NCBI RefSeq assembly: GCF_936916975.1
Contig: NZ_CAKZGO010000014.1
Location: forward strand, 1 to 64,000
Direction of reading: 5' to 3'
DNA length: 64,000 nucleotides
Source: an uncultured Dongia sp.
GTDB taxonomy: Bacteria > Pseudomonadota > Alphaproteobacteria > Dongiales > Dongiaceae
Shown here: positions 7,901 through 17,464 of the stretch, one piece after another
Position numbering within the stretch: the stretch's first letter is position 1
Layout of the letters: each line of letters opens with the position of its first letter
Made by a program: the position numbers and the translations under genes
Notes under the pieces: model-generated
The model's database searches: none
Seen by the model: only the letters and a program-made list of their open reading frames with translations
Told to the model about the DNA's origin: nothing

Positions 7901-10839
7901 ATCTCGTTGAGGCTGTCGCCATGGGTTGCAAGTTCGCGGCGAATAAGGTCGCTGGCTGCCAACCCGGCGTCAGCGAGACGTCCGCGCTGAGCCACCATGG
8001 CAGCTTCAAGGGCGGTGGCGCGTTCCAGCACCTCGTTCACATTGGCGGTTATGGCGGTCTCGTTGGCGCGCATGCGCTCGTCGACGCTGTCGGCATGCTG
8101 GCTCATCGCCGCCTGCTGACGCTCGATCTCCCCGCGCATTTTGCCGAGCGCCTGGTCGCCGGCGGCCTGTAGCGACCGGGTGAGGGCGACGCCCTCCGCG
8201 TCCACTGCCGCACTCAACAGCGCCACGTTGGCGGCAAGTCCTGCTGCCATCTCGTTGAGGCTGACGGCGTGCTTGTCCAATTCGCCGCGCACCATGCCGC
8301 TGGCTTCCGTGCCGGCCGCCAGCAACCGCTCGCGCTGGCTGGCGATGGTGTTATCAAGGGCCTTGGTCTCGGCGACGATGGCAGCGACGCTGGCAGTGAC
8401 GGCGGATTCATTCTCGCGCAGGCGCTGCGCCAGGCGTTCGGCGGCACGGTCGGCCGCCTGTTCGAGGAGATGGCCCTGCGCCTCAATCGATGTGCCAAGG
8501 CGTCGATTGGCGGCATCCTGCGCATCGGAGAGAACGATAAGTCGTTCTTCCTGGCGCTTTAGCAAGACGGCAAAGCGGTCCGCATGGCTTTCGGCCGCCG
8601 TATCGAGATGGCCGGTGGCAAGCTCGACCGCAGCCACGATCGCTGCCTGACGCTGGTCGTTGGCGGCGCCAAGCTCGGCGATCCTGGTCGTCTCGGCTTC
8701 GATATTTTGCTTCAGGCGCTGGGCGGCGGCATCGGCTGCCAGCGCCAGGCGCTGTGCTTGATGATCCACCTTGCCCACCAGCGCCGCTGTCTGCTCGCCG
8801 GTGGTACCGGCCACGGCCTCGATCTCCTTCAGCAGTTCGGCAAAGCGCAGGCCGATCTGTTCGCCGACACGGCCGGTCGAGTCCTGGAAATCGCTGGCCT
8901 CGGCGCGCAAGGCGGTCTTCACCGCCTGATTCTGTTCGCTGATCTTGTCCATGAGTGCACGGATCATGGTGGCGGTATCGCCCGACATGCGGTCCAGTGA
9001 CCCGCGGAATTGCTCGGCGGCGGTGAGGGCGGCACTGGTCAGGCGCTCGGCCTGGGTGCGGGTGGTCTCCTCCAGCGCCGCATTGTCGCTGCGGGCGCGG
9101 GTCGAACTTTCGTTGACGATGTCGCCGATGCGGGTGAGGGAGGTGACGAAATCCTCCGCCAGGGTCTTCGCGGCGGCAACCGACAGATCGCCTTCCTCGC
9201 GCATCTGGCGCTGGATCTCGGCGGTCTTGCGCATGACTTCGCCGACCGTGGCGGTGGCGGTGGCGGAGACCAGTTCGTGATGACGGCGGAGCGTATTGGC
9301 AAAACGCTCGGCACTCGCTTCCGCTTGGTCGTGCATCTCGCGACTCTGGCGTTCGATGGCGGCGAGCACCGCGCTGATGCGCGTCTCGGTGGCGGCGGTG
9401 GCGGCGGCGATGCTGGCCTGCTCGGCCTCGGAACGGGCACCCAGCGTATCGCCGGCGACTTCAAAGCTCCGATCGAGCGCGGAGAGATGGCCCGCCATGG
9501 TCTGGTCCAATTGGCGGTAACGCTCAGCAATCTTGTCTTCCGCCTGCTTCAGGCTGGAAATCTCGCCGGCGATTTCGCCGCGCATGAGGGCAAAGGCATC
9601 GGTGGTGCGCTCTGCCAGACGTGCTGCCTGCGCCGTCAGCGCTGCCTGCAATTCCTCGCCGGCATCGAGTGCCTGGGCTTTCGCGGCATTGATGCCTTGC
9701 AGCTGCAGCGCCAGGCCCTGCGCCACGTCATTGGCGTGACGCCCGGCCAGGGTAGTGATCTCGACGACCACCTGGCGCAGCGCACCTTCCGCATCGGCGG
9801 TGTTGCGCTTGCCGGCTTCGATCGCGTCGCCGGCTTCGCGCGCCAGGCGCTCGAGTTGCTGGTTGAATTCCTTGGTGGCACGGCCGACGATATCGCTGAT
9901 GGTGGCCAATTGCTGGTCGCCGGCTTCCGCGAGCGCGCGCCCTTCGCGCCTCGCCGATTCACCCGCTTCGTCCAGCCTGCGGCCGATACCGGTGAGTTCG
10001 TTGCGCAGGCCTGCTGTGGCTTTCTCTGCACTGTCGGCGAGAATCTCCGCCTGCCGCTCCACCGCATCGCGCACTGTGGCACCGTGGTCGAGCACGCGGT
10101 CGAGAATGGCCGTGATGTCCTGGCGCCGCGCTTCGAAGGCAGCCACAACGCGGTCGACTGACTCGGTGGCGATGCCCTCAAGGGCGGTACTTTCCTGCTC
10201 GCCAGCACGCTTCAAGGCATCCTTCTGCTCGGCCAGAGTGGCTTGCATCTCGCCCAGCAGTTGGCGTTGCGTGGCCAGTTGCGCCTCGACAGCGCGGGTC
10301 TCGGCGCGGGCGGCCTCAGCTACATGGTCGAGATCGCCGCGCTGGTGCTGGAAGCGGCCCTCGATCTGCGACAGGGCTGCAGCGGCACCCTCGGTCGCAG
10401 CCTTCAACTCGATGGTCTGGCGGCGGATGGCGTCGGCGACATTGCTGACGCGCTGCTCCGCCTGTGGGTTGGGATAGGTCAGCATGTTGAGCTGCTGGGC
10501 AAGCAGCGCCGTCTGGCGTTCGAGATCGCGGCCGCGCATGACATAGCCGATGACGACCCAGACGAAGACCGCCGGGGCAAATAGTGCGATGATGATCTGG
10601 GCGAGTTCCGAGGGCAGCAGATCCTGGAGGTTCTCGAGGCCGACGGCATCGGCCACATGCCAGCCATAGGTGACGAACCACGCCAATGTCAGGACCGCAC
10701 CGAGCAGGACCGCGCGATGATGGTGCTTGGTGCCGGGGTCGCCGCCCGCAGCCGCTTTCAGCAGGCCGCGCGCTGTCCCGGTTTCCTGATCCCCTTTACC
10801 CATCACAAGCCCCTCACACGCCCTTGGCCGCCCGAACAT
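4984..10839 (-). CDS. Giant (about 1951 aa) membrane-anchored coiled-coil protein, apolipoprotein A1/A4/E-like
   Basis: Single long ORF; two hydrophobic segments near the N-terminus (AVLLGAVLTLAWFVTYGWHV; IIIALFAPAVFVWVVIGYVM), then about 1800 aa of Ala/Glu/Gln/Arg-rich helix. True start may be at MGKGDQETG. Confidence 0.85.
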   Translation of the reverse strand: MFGRPRACEGLVMGKGDQETGTARGLLKAAAGGDPGTKHHHRAVLLGAVLTLAWFVTYGWHVADAVGLENLQDLLPSELAQIIIALFAPAVFVWVVIGYVMRGRDLERQTALLAQQLNMLTYPNPQAEQRVSNVADAIRRQTIELKAATEGAAAALSQIEGRFQHQRGDLDHVAEAARAETRAVEAQLATQRQLLGEMQATLAEQKDALKRAGEQESTALEGIATESVDRVVAAFEARRQDITAILDRVLDHGATVRDAVERQAEILADSAEKATAGLRNELTGIGRRLDEAGESARREGRALAEAGDQQLATISDIVGRATKEFNQQLERLAREAGDAIEAGKRNTADAEGALRQVVVEITTLAGRHANDVAQGLALQLQGINAAKAQALDAGEELQAALTAQAARLAERTTDAFALMRGEIAGEISSLKQAEDKIAERYRQLDQTMAGHLSALDRSFEVAGDTLGARSEAEQASIAAATAATETRISAVLAAIERQSREMHDQAEASAERFANTLRRHHELVSATATATVGEVMRKTAEIQRQMREEGDLSVAAAKTLAEDFVTSLTRIGDIVNESSTRARSDNAALEETTRTQAERLTSAALTAAEQFRGSLDRMSGDTATMIRALMDKISEQNQAVKTALRAEASDFQDSTGRVGEQIGLRFAELLKEIEAVAGTTGEQTAALVGKVDHQAQRLALAADAAAQRLKQNIEAETTRIAELGAANDQRQAAIVAAVELATGHLDTAAESHADRFAVLLKRQEERLIVLSDAQDAANRRLGTSIEAQGHLLEQAADRAAERLAQRLRENESAVTASVAAIVAETKALDNTIASQRERLLAAGTEASGMVRGELDKHAVSLNEMAAGLAANVALLSAAVDAEGVALTRSLQAAGDQALGKMRGEIERQQAAMSQHADSVDERMRANETAITANVNEVLERATALEAAMVAQRGRLADAGLAASDLIRRELATHGDSLNEMAAGLAAKVALLSATVGSESNNLSAALQASTDQALEKLRAEIERQQAAMDTHANSVDVRLRANEAAITGNVTEVLERAAALETAMAAQRARLAEAGIAASDLIRGELTAHGDSLHQMSEDLAGKVKQLSDAVAAESLAMAGAVQSAGDGAIARLKGEIERQISGMEGLTATLITRTTALDGTILSQRDQLVESATAAAEGFRDILRRQADEFVNAAEAVASRSAALEGVTHAQRDELIAASKNAAEHFAGALRLQAQEIAAATAAAVQQTEGLGAAARVQAENLAAMMAESTRRFEEVTAEHGEALAGAGERAGDTVRARLADQYAEIDRRFGDIITHSDRLHASADEQAITLGKAAEQAAQVAIAMRDALADQAKQSNLAGLEINERALEAGRVMQRQASDLADALQAIVQKNAANLKAATETAGLQAIELGQTLMRQNDDLGVALTRTQAATSEIRNALQIQIDELSAVTQKVEVEARVIGTVFRTEADTLREAATKASGTAGELQQQMREGLSALEAVASRALEKSELLHQDVTRQSELVKAATEEGGKRTAELAGLYEGHARQLSEASEMARDKLEQMGRSLTAQAEILSTITDQAVGRQQQLNVTLGQRVEQLSAVGKEGQHQLSTLNISAQNLAEFLRATTTESTREAKETIQLFRDGAEALSQVTKKAAQQVSGVKAAVAEQITELSDLSVKVHDMAEQVRGQLRAQAKEFSDAALSAKASAEGARGDAQQASEILNRQVESLAQAAARMNQHLSGLGTDIDKRIDSMSRAAENAAGRVGAIGQSFERQAEGFGRALDLAQSKAAELGEVFRGQSLELAKTSQIALERIDKLRETQNNSTRDSFLRAASVMIEELNGLALDIHSLLDNEIPEDIWKRYREGDRSIFARRLFRNKDSYVIPAIEQRYQRDERFHDIVDRYIKKFEDLLTQSAKADPEAVLNAAIITADVGKLYLVMAKSLGRGGEN
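7369..8412 (-). repeat. Three consecutive 348-bp (116-aa) in-frame repeats in the giant coiled-coil CDS
   Basis: NESAV/NETAI/NEAAI landmarks fall at 8410, 8062 and 7714, exactly 348 bp apart; HGDSLNEMAAGLAAKVALLSATV motif repeated. Confidence 0.85.
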
Positions 10840-10961
10840 GCTGCATGTAGAGCGCGACGCGGCCGCAACCCCAACCCATAGCTCAGGCAGTAAATGAAGG
10901 GATTACACTAAGCCATTGTTCCAACAGGTGCAATTGCCGGCGCGTGACAAGGCCGTAAAAA

Positions 10962-10994
10962 CAACGGCCTCACCCGATCCGGGTGAGGCCGTTG
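10962..10994 (-). terminator. Intrinsic terminator for the EF-hand gene
   Basis: CAACGGCCTCACCCG-ATC-CGGGTGAGGCCGTTG, 15-bp perfect stem; T-run on the minus strand (GTTTTTAC). Confidence 0.85.
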
Positions 10995-11036
10995 AGAATC
11001 ACTCACGTGGCGCAATGCGGGCGCTCGCGGCCGGGA

Positions 11037-11471
11037 TCAATTTCGGTCTTGGTCGCGGCCATCGGTCCGGCGGATGAAGGGATTTTTGTCGCCCCGATAC
11101 CGGTCGTCGTCCCAGTCTCGTTGATCCCAGCCGCCCTGGCTATTGCCGGTCTGGCTTTTGTGCCAGGACTTGCTCGTGTTGTAGCTCGCGTAGCGCCGAT
11201 TCAGATATTCATTGAGGTAGCTCTGGTATTCGGCCCGGGTGAGATGCTTCTTGGGCACGCCGTTCAGCCGATCATAGCCGTGCTTTTCGGCCCATTTCCA
11301 TTCCTTCTTGCTGATCAGACCGTCGCGGTTCTGGTCGACCTGAGCCCAAGCCTGTCTGTCGTTGTAGATCTTGTGTTCCTTGGCGGCGGCGGGGCTCGCG
11401 GTCGCCAGTGCGGCGCTGGCCACCACGGCCAAGACGGCGGCGAGGGAGCCAAAGCGCGTGGCAATCGACAT
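11037..11471 (-). CDS. Secreted EF-hand domain protein
   Basis: Signal peptide MSIATRFGSLAAVLAVVASAALATASPAAA; EF-hand loop DQNRDGLISKKEW. Confidence 0.8.
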   Translation of the reverse strand: MSIATRFGSLAAVLAVVASAALATASPAAAKEHKIYNDRQAWAQVDQNRDGLISKKEWKWAEKHGYDRLNGVPKKHLTRAEYQSYLNEYLNRRYASYNTSKSWHKSQTGNSQGGWDQRDWDDDRYRGDKNPFIRRTDGRDQDRN

Positions 11472-11588
11472 GATCGTTCCTTCCCTGAAGCAGCGCCATC
11501 CGGGCGCCGACATGAAGTTCCACGGTAGGAACAGACGAACCCCGCGACAGGGTTCGATCACGTTCAGGTGACGGTATCAGCCGACGAT

Positions 11589-13748
11589 CTACGCGGCCTT
11601 GCTGCCGTGTTTCTGCAGCAATCCCAGGATTTCCGCCGCGGCCTTGGGAATATTGGTGCCGGGGCCGAAAATGGCAGCGACACCGGCTTCGCGCAGCATC
11701 GGGTAATCCTGCGCCGGGATGACGCCGCCGCAGATGACGCGGATGTCGTCGGCACCCTGATCCTTCAAGGCCTGGATCAGTTGCGGCACCAGGGTCTTGT
11801 GCCCCGCCGCCTGTGACGAGACACCGATGACGTGGACGTCGTTCTCGATCGCCTGGCGCGCGGCCTCTTCCGGGATCTGGAACAGCGGCCCCACATCGAC
11901 ATCGAAGCCGAGATCGGCAAAGGCGGTGGCGATGATCTTGGCGCCGCGGTCATGGCCGTCCTGGCCCAGCTTCACCACCAGCATGCGCGGCCGCCTGCCT
12001 TCGGCGGTGGCGAAATCCTGGATGCTGCGCTGGATGGCGGCAAAGTCAGCGTCGTCGCGATAGGCGGCGCCATAGACGCCGGCGATCGAGCGGATCTCCG
12101 CCTTGTGGCGCGTGTAGACGACTTCAAGCGCGCTGGAGACTTCGCCCACGGACGCGCGGGCGCGCATCGCGTCGACCGCAAGTGCCAGCAGATTGCCACT
12201 GCCCTCCTTGGCGGCCTGGGTGAGGGCGTCGAGCGCTGCCTTTACCTTGACCGGGTCGCGCTTCGCCTTCATGGCGTTCAGCCGTTCGATCTGCGACAGG
12301 CGCACCTTGCTGTTGTCGATGTCGAGCACGTCGACATGGGTCGCCTCGTTGGATTGGTATTTGTTGACGCCGACGATGATGTCCTCGCCGCGATCAATGC
12401 GCGCCTGGCGCTTGGCGGCCGCTTCCTCGATGCGCAGTTTCGGCATGCCGCTTTCGACCGCTTTGGTCATGCCGCCCAATGCTTCCACTTCCGCGATCAG
12501 CTTCTCGGCATGGGCGACCAGGCTTGCGGTCAGGTTCTCGACGTAATAGCTGCCGGCCAAGGGATCGATGACGGCCGGAATGCCGCTCTCCTCCTGGATC
12601 ACCAGTTGCGTGTTGCGTGCGATGTTGGCGGAAAAGGGTGTCGGCAAGGCGATGGCTTCATCCAGCGCATTGGTGTGCAGCGATTGCGTGCCGCCGAGCA
12701 CCGCCGCCATCGCTTCGATGGTCGTCCGGATCACGTTGTTATAGGGATCCTGCTCCTGCAGCGAGACGCCGGACGTTTGACAATGCGTGCGCAGTGCCGA
12801 GGATTGCGGGTCCTTTGGGTCGAACTGCACCATCATCTTCGCCCACAGATAGCGCGCGGCGCGGAGCTTGGCGATCTCCATGAAGAAGTTCATGCCGATG
12901 GCAAAGAAGAAGGAGAGGCGCGGTGCGAATTCGTCGACCTTCAAACCCTTCGACAAAGCGGCGCGCACATATTCGAGACCATCAGCCAAGGTGAAGGCCA
13001 ATTCCTGCACCGCATTGGCTCCGGCTTCCTGCATGTGATAGCCGCTGATCGAAATCGAATTGAATTTCGGCATGTTCTGCGCGGTGTATTCGATGATGTC
13101 GGCAACGATGCGCATCGAGGGTGCCGGCGGATAGATATAGGTGTTGCGGACCATGAACTCCTTGAGGATGTCGTTCTGGATCGTGCCCGACAATTTCGCC
13201 GCCGGCACGCCCTGCTCCTCACCGGCGACGATGAAGGCCGCCAGCACGGGGAGGACCGCGCCGTTCATGGTCATGCTGACCGACATCTTGTCCAAGGGGA
13301 TGCCGTCGAACAGGATCTTCATGTCCTCGACGGAATCGATGGCGACGCCGGCCTTGCCCACATCGCCCATGACGCGCGGATGGTCGCTGTCGTAACCGCG
13401 ATGTGTCGCTAGGTCGAAGGCGACGGAAAGGCCCATCTGCCCGCGGCGCAGATTCTCGCGGTAGAAGGCGTTGGAATCCTCGGCGGTGGAAAACCCGGCA
13501 TATTGCCTGATGGTCCAGGGGCGGTTGGCATACATGGTGGCACGCGGGCCGCGGGTATAGGGTGCGAGGCCCGGCAGCGAGCCCAGGCTCTCCAGCCCCT
13601 CGAGGTCGGCTTCCGTGTAGAGCGCCTTCAGCGTGATACCTTCCGGCGTGGCGCGGTCGAGGCTTGCCGGATCGGCGCCTTTCAGGTCCTTTGCGGCCAG
13701 CTTCTGCCAGTCAGCCAGGGTCTTTTTCGGAAAATCCGCCACGTCCAC
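11589..13748 (-). CDS. scpA: Methylmalonyl-CoA mutase
   Basis: [33 protein letters not shown]-terminal B12 domain [32 protein letters not shown]. Confidence 0.97.
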   Translation of the reverse strand: MDVADFPKKTLADWQKLAAKDLKGADPASLDRATPEGITLKALYTEADLEGLESLGSLPGLAPYTRGPRATMYANRPWTIRQYAGFSTAEDSNAFYRENLRRGQMGLSVAFDLATHRGYDSDHPRVMGDVGKAGVAIDSVEDMKILFDGIPLDKMSVSMTMNGAVLPVLAAFIVAGEEQGVPAAKLSGTIQNDILKEFMVRNTYIYPPAPSMRIVADIIEYTAQNMPKFNSISISGYHMQEAGANAVQELAFTLADGLEYVRAALSKGLKVDEFAPRLSFFFAIGMNFFMEIAKLRAARYLWAKMMVQFDPKDPQSSALRTHCQTSGVSLQEQDPYNNVIRTTIEAMAAVLGGTQSLHTNALDEAIALPTPFSANIARNTQLVIQEESGIPAVIDPLAGSYYVENLTASLVAHAEKLIAEVEALGGMTKAVESGMPKLRIEEAAAKRQARIDRGEDIIVGVNKYQSNEATHVDVLDIDNSKVRLSQIERLNAMKAKRDPVKVKAALDALTQAAKEGSGNLLALAVDAMRARASVGEVSSALEVVYTRHKAEIRSIAGVYGAAYRDDADFAAIQRSIQDFATAEGRRPRMLVVKLGQDGHDRGAKIIATAFADLGFDVDVGPLFQIPEEAARQAIENDVHVIGVSSQAAGHKTLVPQLIQALKDQGADDIRVICGGVIPAQDYPMLREAGVAAIFGPGTNIPKAAAEILGLLQKHGSKAA

Positions 13749-13865
13749 TCCTCCTCAGGCATCTTCTGAGCTGCATTCTTTCGCAGTGCAGCATTTCGCG
13801 CAAGGTAGCAGAGCGGGGGCGGCGGAGTCCAGACGACCCCTCGGTCCCGGGTTCTCGGGTGGGGC

Positions 13866-14918
13866 TCAGCGCGGTGTCAGGTGCAGGATCTGGTCCTCGC
13901 CATTGGTGGTGGCGAGATAGAGGCTGCCGTCAGGCGCTTCAGCAATGTCGCGCAGGCGGCCGAAATCGTCGTCGATCAGAATCTCCGTCTTTGCGACCTT
14001 GTCGCCGTCGAGCTTGAGGTGATAAAGGCGCCCGGTTTTCAATGCCACGAACAGGATGTCGCCTTGCCAATCGGGGAAAGCATTGCCGCGATAGAAGATG
14101 AGATCCGAGATTGCGATGGTGGAATCCCGCTCGAACTCGGCGATGGCGGGATGGTAATCGGCAAGGCCGTTGCAGTCATTGATGCCGCGGCATGTCGGCC
14201 AACCGTAATTGCCGCCCTTCACGATGCGGTTGAGTTCATCCTGACTGTCCGGTCCATGCTCGGTCGACCAAAGATCGCCACTATCAGGACGGAAGGCGAG
14301 GCCCTGCGGGTTGCGATGGCCGAAGCTCCACACCGGCGACTTTGGAAACGGATTGTCGGCAGGGATTGTGCCATCTCGGTTCACGCGAAAGATCTTGCCG
14401 TGGGGCTTTGATGGATTCTGCGCGGCTTCGGCATCGGTCGCATCGCCCATGCTGGCATAGAGCATGCCGTCGGGCGAGACCTCGACGCGACAGCCATTGT
14501 GCCAGCGCGCGCCGGGCAGATCGTCGATCAACACCAGCTCGTCCTGCAGCGCGTTGTCCTGCAACGTGAAGCGCGACAGGCGATTGCCGGCGCGCAGCAT
14601 CGCGCCGGTGGAATAGCAGAGGTAGAGCTGGCCATTGGTGGCGAAATCAGGATCGAGCGCCATGCCCATCAGGCCGGCTTCGCTTTGGACACGTATATCC
14701 GGCAGGCCGCCAACGGTTTGCGCCTTGCCGGTCGCCGGATCGATGATCCGCAGACGGCCCGGCCGTTCGGTCACCAGCAGGCGACCATCCGGGGCGACCG
14801 CGATCGACCAGGGATATTCCAGCCCGTCCGTGAGGGTGGTGACCTTGAAGGACGTTTCAGCCTGTGCCTGCAATGTGAAGAGCATGAACGGCAGTAGTGC
14901 CAGCAGAAGTCGGCGCAT
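13866..14918 (-). CDS. PQQ-dependent sugar (aldose) dehydrogenase family protein
   Basis: Signal peptide; GLEYPWSIAVAPDGRLLVTERPGRLRI; FGHRNPQGLAFRPDSGDLWSTEHGPDSQDELN. Confidence 0.93.
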   Translation of the reverse strand: MRRLLLALLPFMLFTLQAQAETSFKVTTLTDGLEYPWSIAVAPDGRLLVTERPGRLRIIDPATGKAQTVGGLPDIRVQSEAGLMGMALDPDFATNGQLYLCYSTGAMLRAGNRLSRFTLQDNALQDELVLIDDLPGARWHNGCRVEVSPDGMLYASMGDATDAEAAQNPSKPHGKIFRVNRDGTIPADNPFPKSPVWSFGHRNPQGLAFRPDSGDLWSTEHGPDSQDELNRIVKGGNYGWPTCRGINDCNGLADYHPAIAEFERDSTIAISDLIFYRGNAFPDWQGDILFVALKTGRLYHLKLDGDKVAKTEILIDDDFGRLRDIAEAPDGSLYLATTNGEDQILHLTPR

Positions 14919-14973
14919 GATCCCTCCACAAGATGATATCGAGATGTGGGCTGCCGTGGCGCGGGATCAAGCC

Positions 14974-15501
14974 TTATAGCTGCATCAAAGCGTCGATCTG
15001 CGCCTGGTCGATGACATGGTCGTCGCCATGGATGATGGCCGAGGCCTGGCCGATGAGGTCCTGCAGGTTCTGCGAGGCGCGGGCCGCGACGTGGCGGGTC
15101 TGTTCCTCATTACCTTCGGCGAGGATCACGTCGAGGCGCTTGATCGAGATGGCAATGAGACGGTTCATCTCGCGCACCAGCTGGTCGAAGGGCTCCTTGT
15201 ATTGCGGCGGCGAATGGGGATAGGCCTCGATCGCCAGTTCGCGGTCGGCAATACCGGAATGGCGGAAGTGGTCAGTGTATTCCAGCGGTTCCCAGGCCTT
15301 GCAATCATCGAGACATTCCGGCGCATCCGGCACGATCTCAAGCAGCATGACGATTTCGTTGATGTGGTTGAGATAGTCGGTCGCCAGCAGCGATCTTTCA
15401 TTGACGTTGGAGCCGACGGCCCGCGCGCAGAGCGCGCGATAACGCTGCTCAGCTTCGGCTGCTGCGGCCTGTGGTTGGGTGACGCTCATACCTTCCGTCA
15501 T
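14974..15501 (-). CDS. Conserved hypothetical protein
   Basis: ORF of 175 aa, helical, no recognisable family. Confidence 0.65.
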   Translation of the reverse strand: MTEGMSVTQPQAAAAEAEQRYRALCARAVGSNVNERSLLATDYLNHINEIVMLLEIVPDAPECLDDCKAWEPLEYTDHFRHSGIADRELAIEAYPHSPPQYKEPFDQLVREMNRLIAISIKRLDVILAEGNEEQTRHVAARASQNLQDLIGQASAIIHGDDHVIDQAQIDALMQL

Positions 15502-15570
15502 GATCCAAAAAGAACCACTAAGTCAAGCTGATAGCGCCGATAACACACTGTGCTATGGTTAAATTCAGAT

Positions 15571-17370
15571 TTACGGTGTAATCCGATAGAAGGTGAGCGG
15601 CTCGGCAAAACCCTTGAGAGCGGCGCGGTCGGCCTGGGGTCGCAGGCCAGTGAGAGCGGGTGCCACGGTCGGATCGTCGACCATCTCCTGCGACAGCACG
15701 ATATCACCGCCGACGCTTTGGCCTTGCAGGCGCGCTGCCATGTTGACGGTCGAGCCGAAGTAATCGAGCCGGTCGTTGAGCGTCACGGCGATGCTCGACC
15801 CCTGGTGGAGGCCGAGCTTGATGATGATTGTCTTGTCGCTCCCAGCTGCGTCTCGTTCCGCAAGATCACGCTGGATGGCGAGCGCTGCCTGGAGCGCATC
15901 CTCCGGCTTGGCGAAAGCCGCCATCACCGCATCGCCGATGGTCTTCACCACGGCACCGTCATGATGGCGGATGATGTCGGCCATGAACGCGAAGTGATCG
16001 CGCACCAGATGATAGGCTGCAGCATCGCCGATCCTCTGATAGAGCGCTGTTGATGCCTTGAGATCCGAGAAGAGCAGTGCCACACGGCCGACGGCAACTT
16101 CATCGCCGGGACGCAAGACATCTTCGGAGAAGAGATCGCGGAACGCTTGCAAGGCGGTGATGCGATCTGCGGTCAGGCAATCTGCCACCCAGTGGCGGCT
16201 TTCGATGATGGCGATGCGCGGCCGGTTGCTGCGATTCTCGAAGCGCAGCAGGCCGGGCTGTGCCGCATCGCCTGCGCTAATCTCATCCGCCGTGATGATG
16301 TGCGTGGGAAAATTCAGGCCGTCATGCTGGATGTCGCATTCCGGTCCCGGCTCCAGCGTGCGCAAACGATAGGGGCCCGGCAAAAGCCTTCCCGGCACCT
16401 CGCGCACTTCGCCGGCCTTGAGATGAATCTGTGCGCGCACATGGGGCACCGACATCGGCCCCCACATGCAGTATTCACCTGATTCCAGCGACCGAATCGC
16501 TGCGGCCGGACGGAAGCTTGCCTCGACATTCTTCGAGAAGTCGCGGTCGTAATCGATGTTGCAGGACGAACAATGAGCACCCGTCGGCAGGCGGTCGAGA
16601 CCGCCCGACCAGGCTTTGGCGACACGGCAGCGCGGGCACAGAATATCCCAGCGCAGTTCGAGGAGCCCCGCCTTCACCGCCTGCAGACAGAGTTCGATCG
16701 CATGTCGTTCCGGCACCGCCCAATCGCGGGCGAGGCCGAGCGGCCGGATATGCCACAGATCCACTTCCTGTGCGGTGAGGACATGCTCGGCAAGACGCCG
16801 GGCGAGGCCATGGCCATTGGGCGTTGCCTCGATCTCCGCCACCATGCGGTCGATCTTGGTGCGCGTTTCGGCGCTTGTCTCCGGCGCGGCATAGCTGAAG
16901 ATGGTCGGCGCCTCGCCGGCGGCATAGCGATCGGCTTCCGCCACCATGCGGCCGAAGGTTTCACCGGAGGACGCGAAGAACTTTGTTGCCAGCAGCAGCT
17001 TGCCGAGCCAGTTGCGGGGCGCAGCACTCAGCGTATAGGTGCCGGTGGCGCCGCCGGTCGCTGGGTTGCCTTCGATCTTGAGATGCGCGCCGAGCAGGGC
17101 AAGCGGGCCGCTTGAAAAGTCGCGGATATGTTCGAAGAATTGCTCGGACACCCAATTGACCGGGCGTTCCTGCCATTTGATCTCGAACGGGCCGATCTTC
17201 ACTTCGCCGAAATAGGCGACGACGCCATCAGGACCAGCAATCTCCGTGATCTTGTGGCGCGGCAATCTGGCGGCCTCGTTGAAGCGAGCGGTGTCGGCAA
17301 GCAACGGCCAGATCGCTGCGGGTGGATTCTTAAAATCCCAAGTCCAAGATCTGCTTTGAAGATCGCTCAT
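15571..17370 (-). CDS. Adenylate/guanylate cyclase domain protein with N-terminal SRPBCC-like region and zinc-ribbon-like middle segment
   Basis: C-terminal class III cyclase motifs (VALLFSDLKASTALY, KTIGDAVMAAF, DYFGSTVNMAARLQ); middle CPRCRVAKAW...CSSCNIDYDRDF. Confidence 0.85.
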   Translation of the reverse strand: MSDLQSRSWTWDFKNPPAAIWPLLADTARFNEAARLPRHKITEIAGPDGVVAYFGEVKIGPFEIKWQERPVNWVSEQFFEHIRDFSSGPLALLGAHLKIEGNPATGGATGTYTLSAAPRNWLGKLLLATKFFASSGETFGRMVAEADRYAAGEAPTIFSYAAPETSAETRTKIDRMVAEIEATPNGHGLARRLAEHVLTAQEVDLWHIRPLGLARDWAVPERHAIELCLQAVKAGLLELRWDILCPRCRVAKAWSGGLDRLPTGAHCSSCNIDYDRDFSKNVEASFRPAAAIRSLESGEYCMWGPMSVPHVRAQIHLKAGEVREVPGRLLPGPYRLRTLEPGPECDIQHDGLNFPTHIITADEISAGDAAQPGLLRFENRSNRPRIAIIESRHWVADCLTADRITALQAFRDLFSEDVLRPGDEVAVGRVALLFSDLKASTALYQRIGDAAAYHLVRDHFAFMADIIRHHDGAVVKTIGDAVMAAFAKPEDALQAALAIQRDLAERDAAGSDKTIIIKLGLHQGSSIAVTLNDRLDYFGSTVNMAARLQGQSVGGDIVLSQEMVDDPTVAPALTGLRPQADRAALKGFAEPLTFYRITP

Positions 17371-17464
17371 GCTGCTCCATCCGGGACCCCAGCTTTACGT
17401 GGGCGCCATCCTGCCGGATCACCGCAAGGGCTGGCCAGGAATTTCTGTACCGGGAGTTTCTGTA

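Noticed and set aside
11832-13412. 526-aa plus-strand ORF opposite methylmalonyl-CoA mutase
   Set aside because: Antisense shadow of a conserved enzyme gene.
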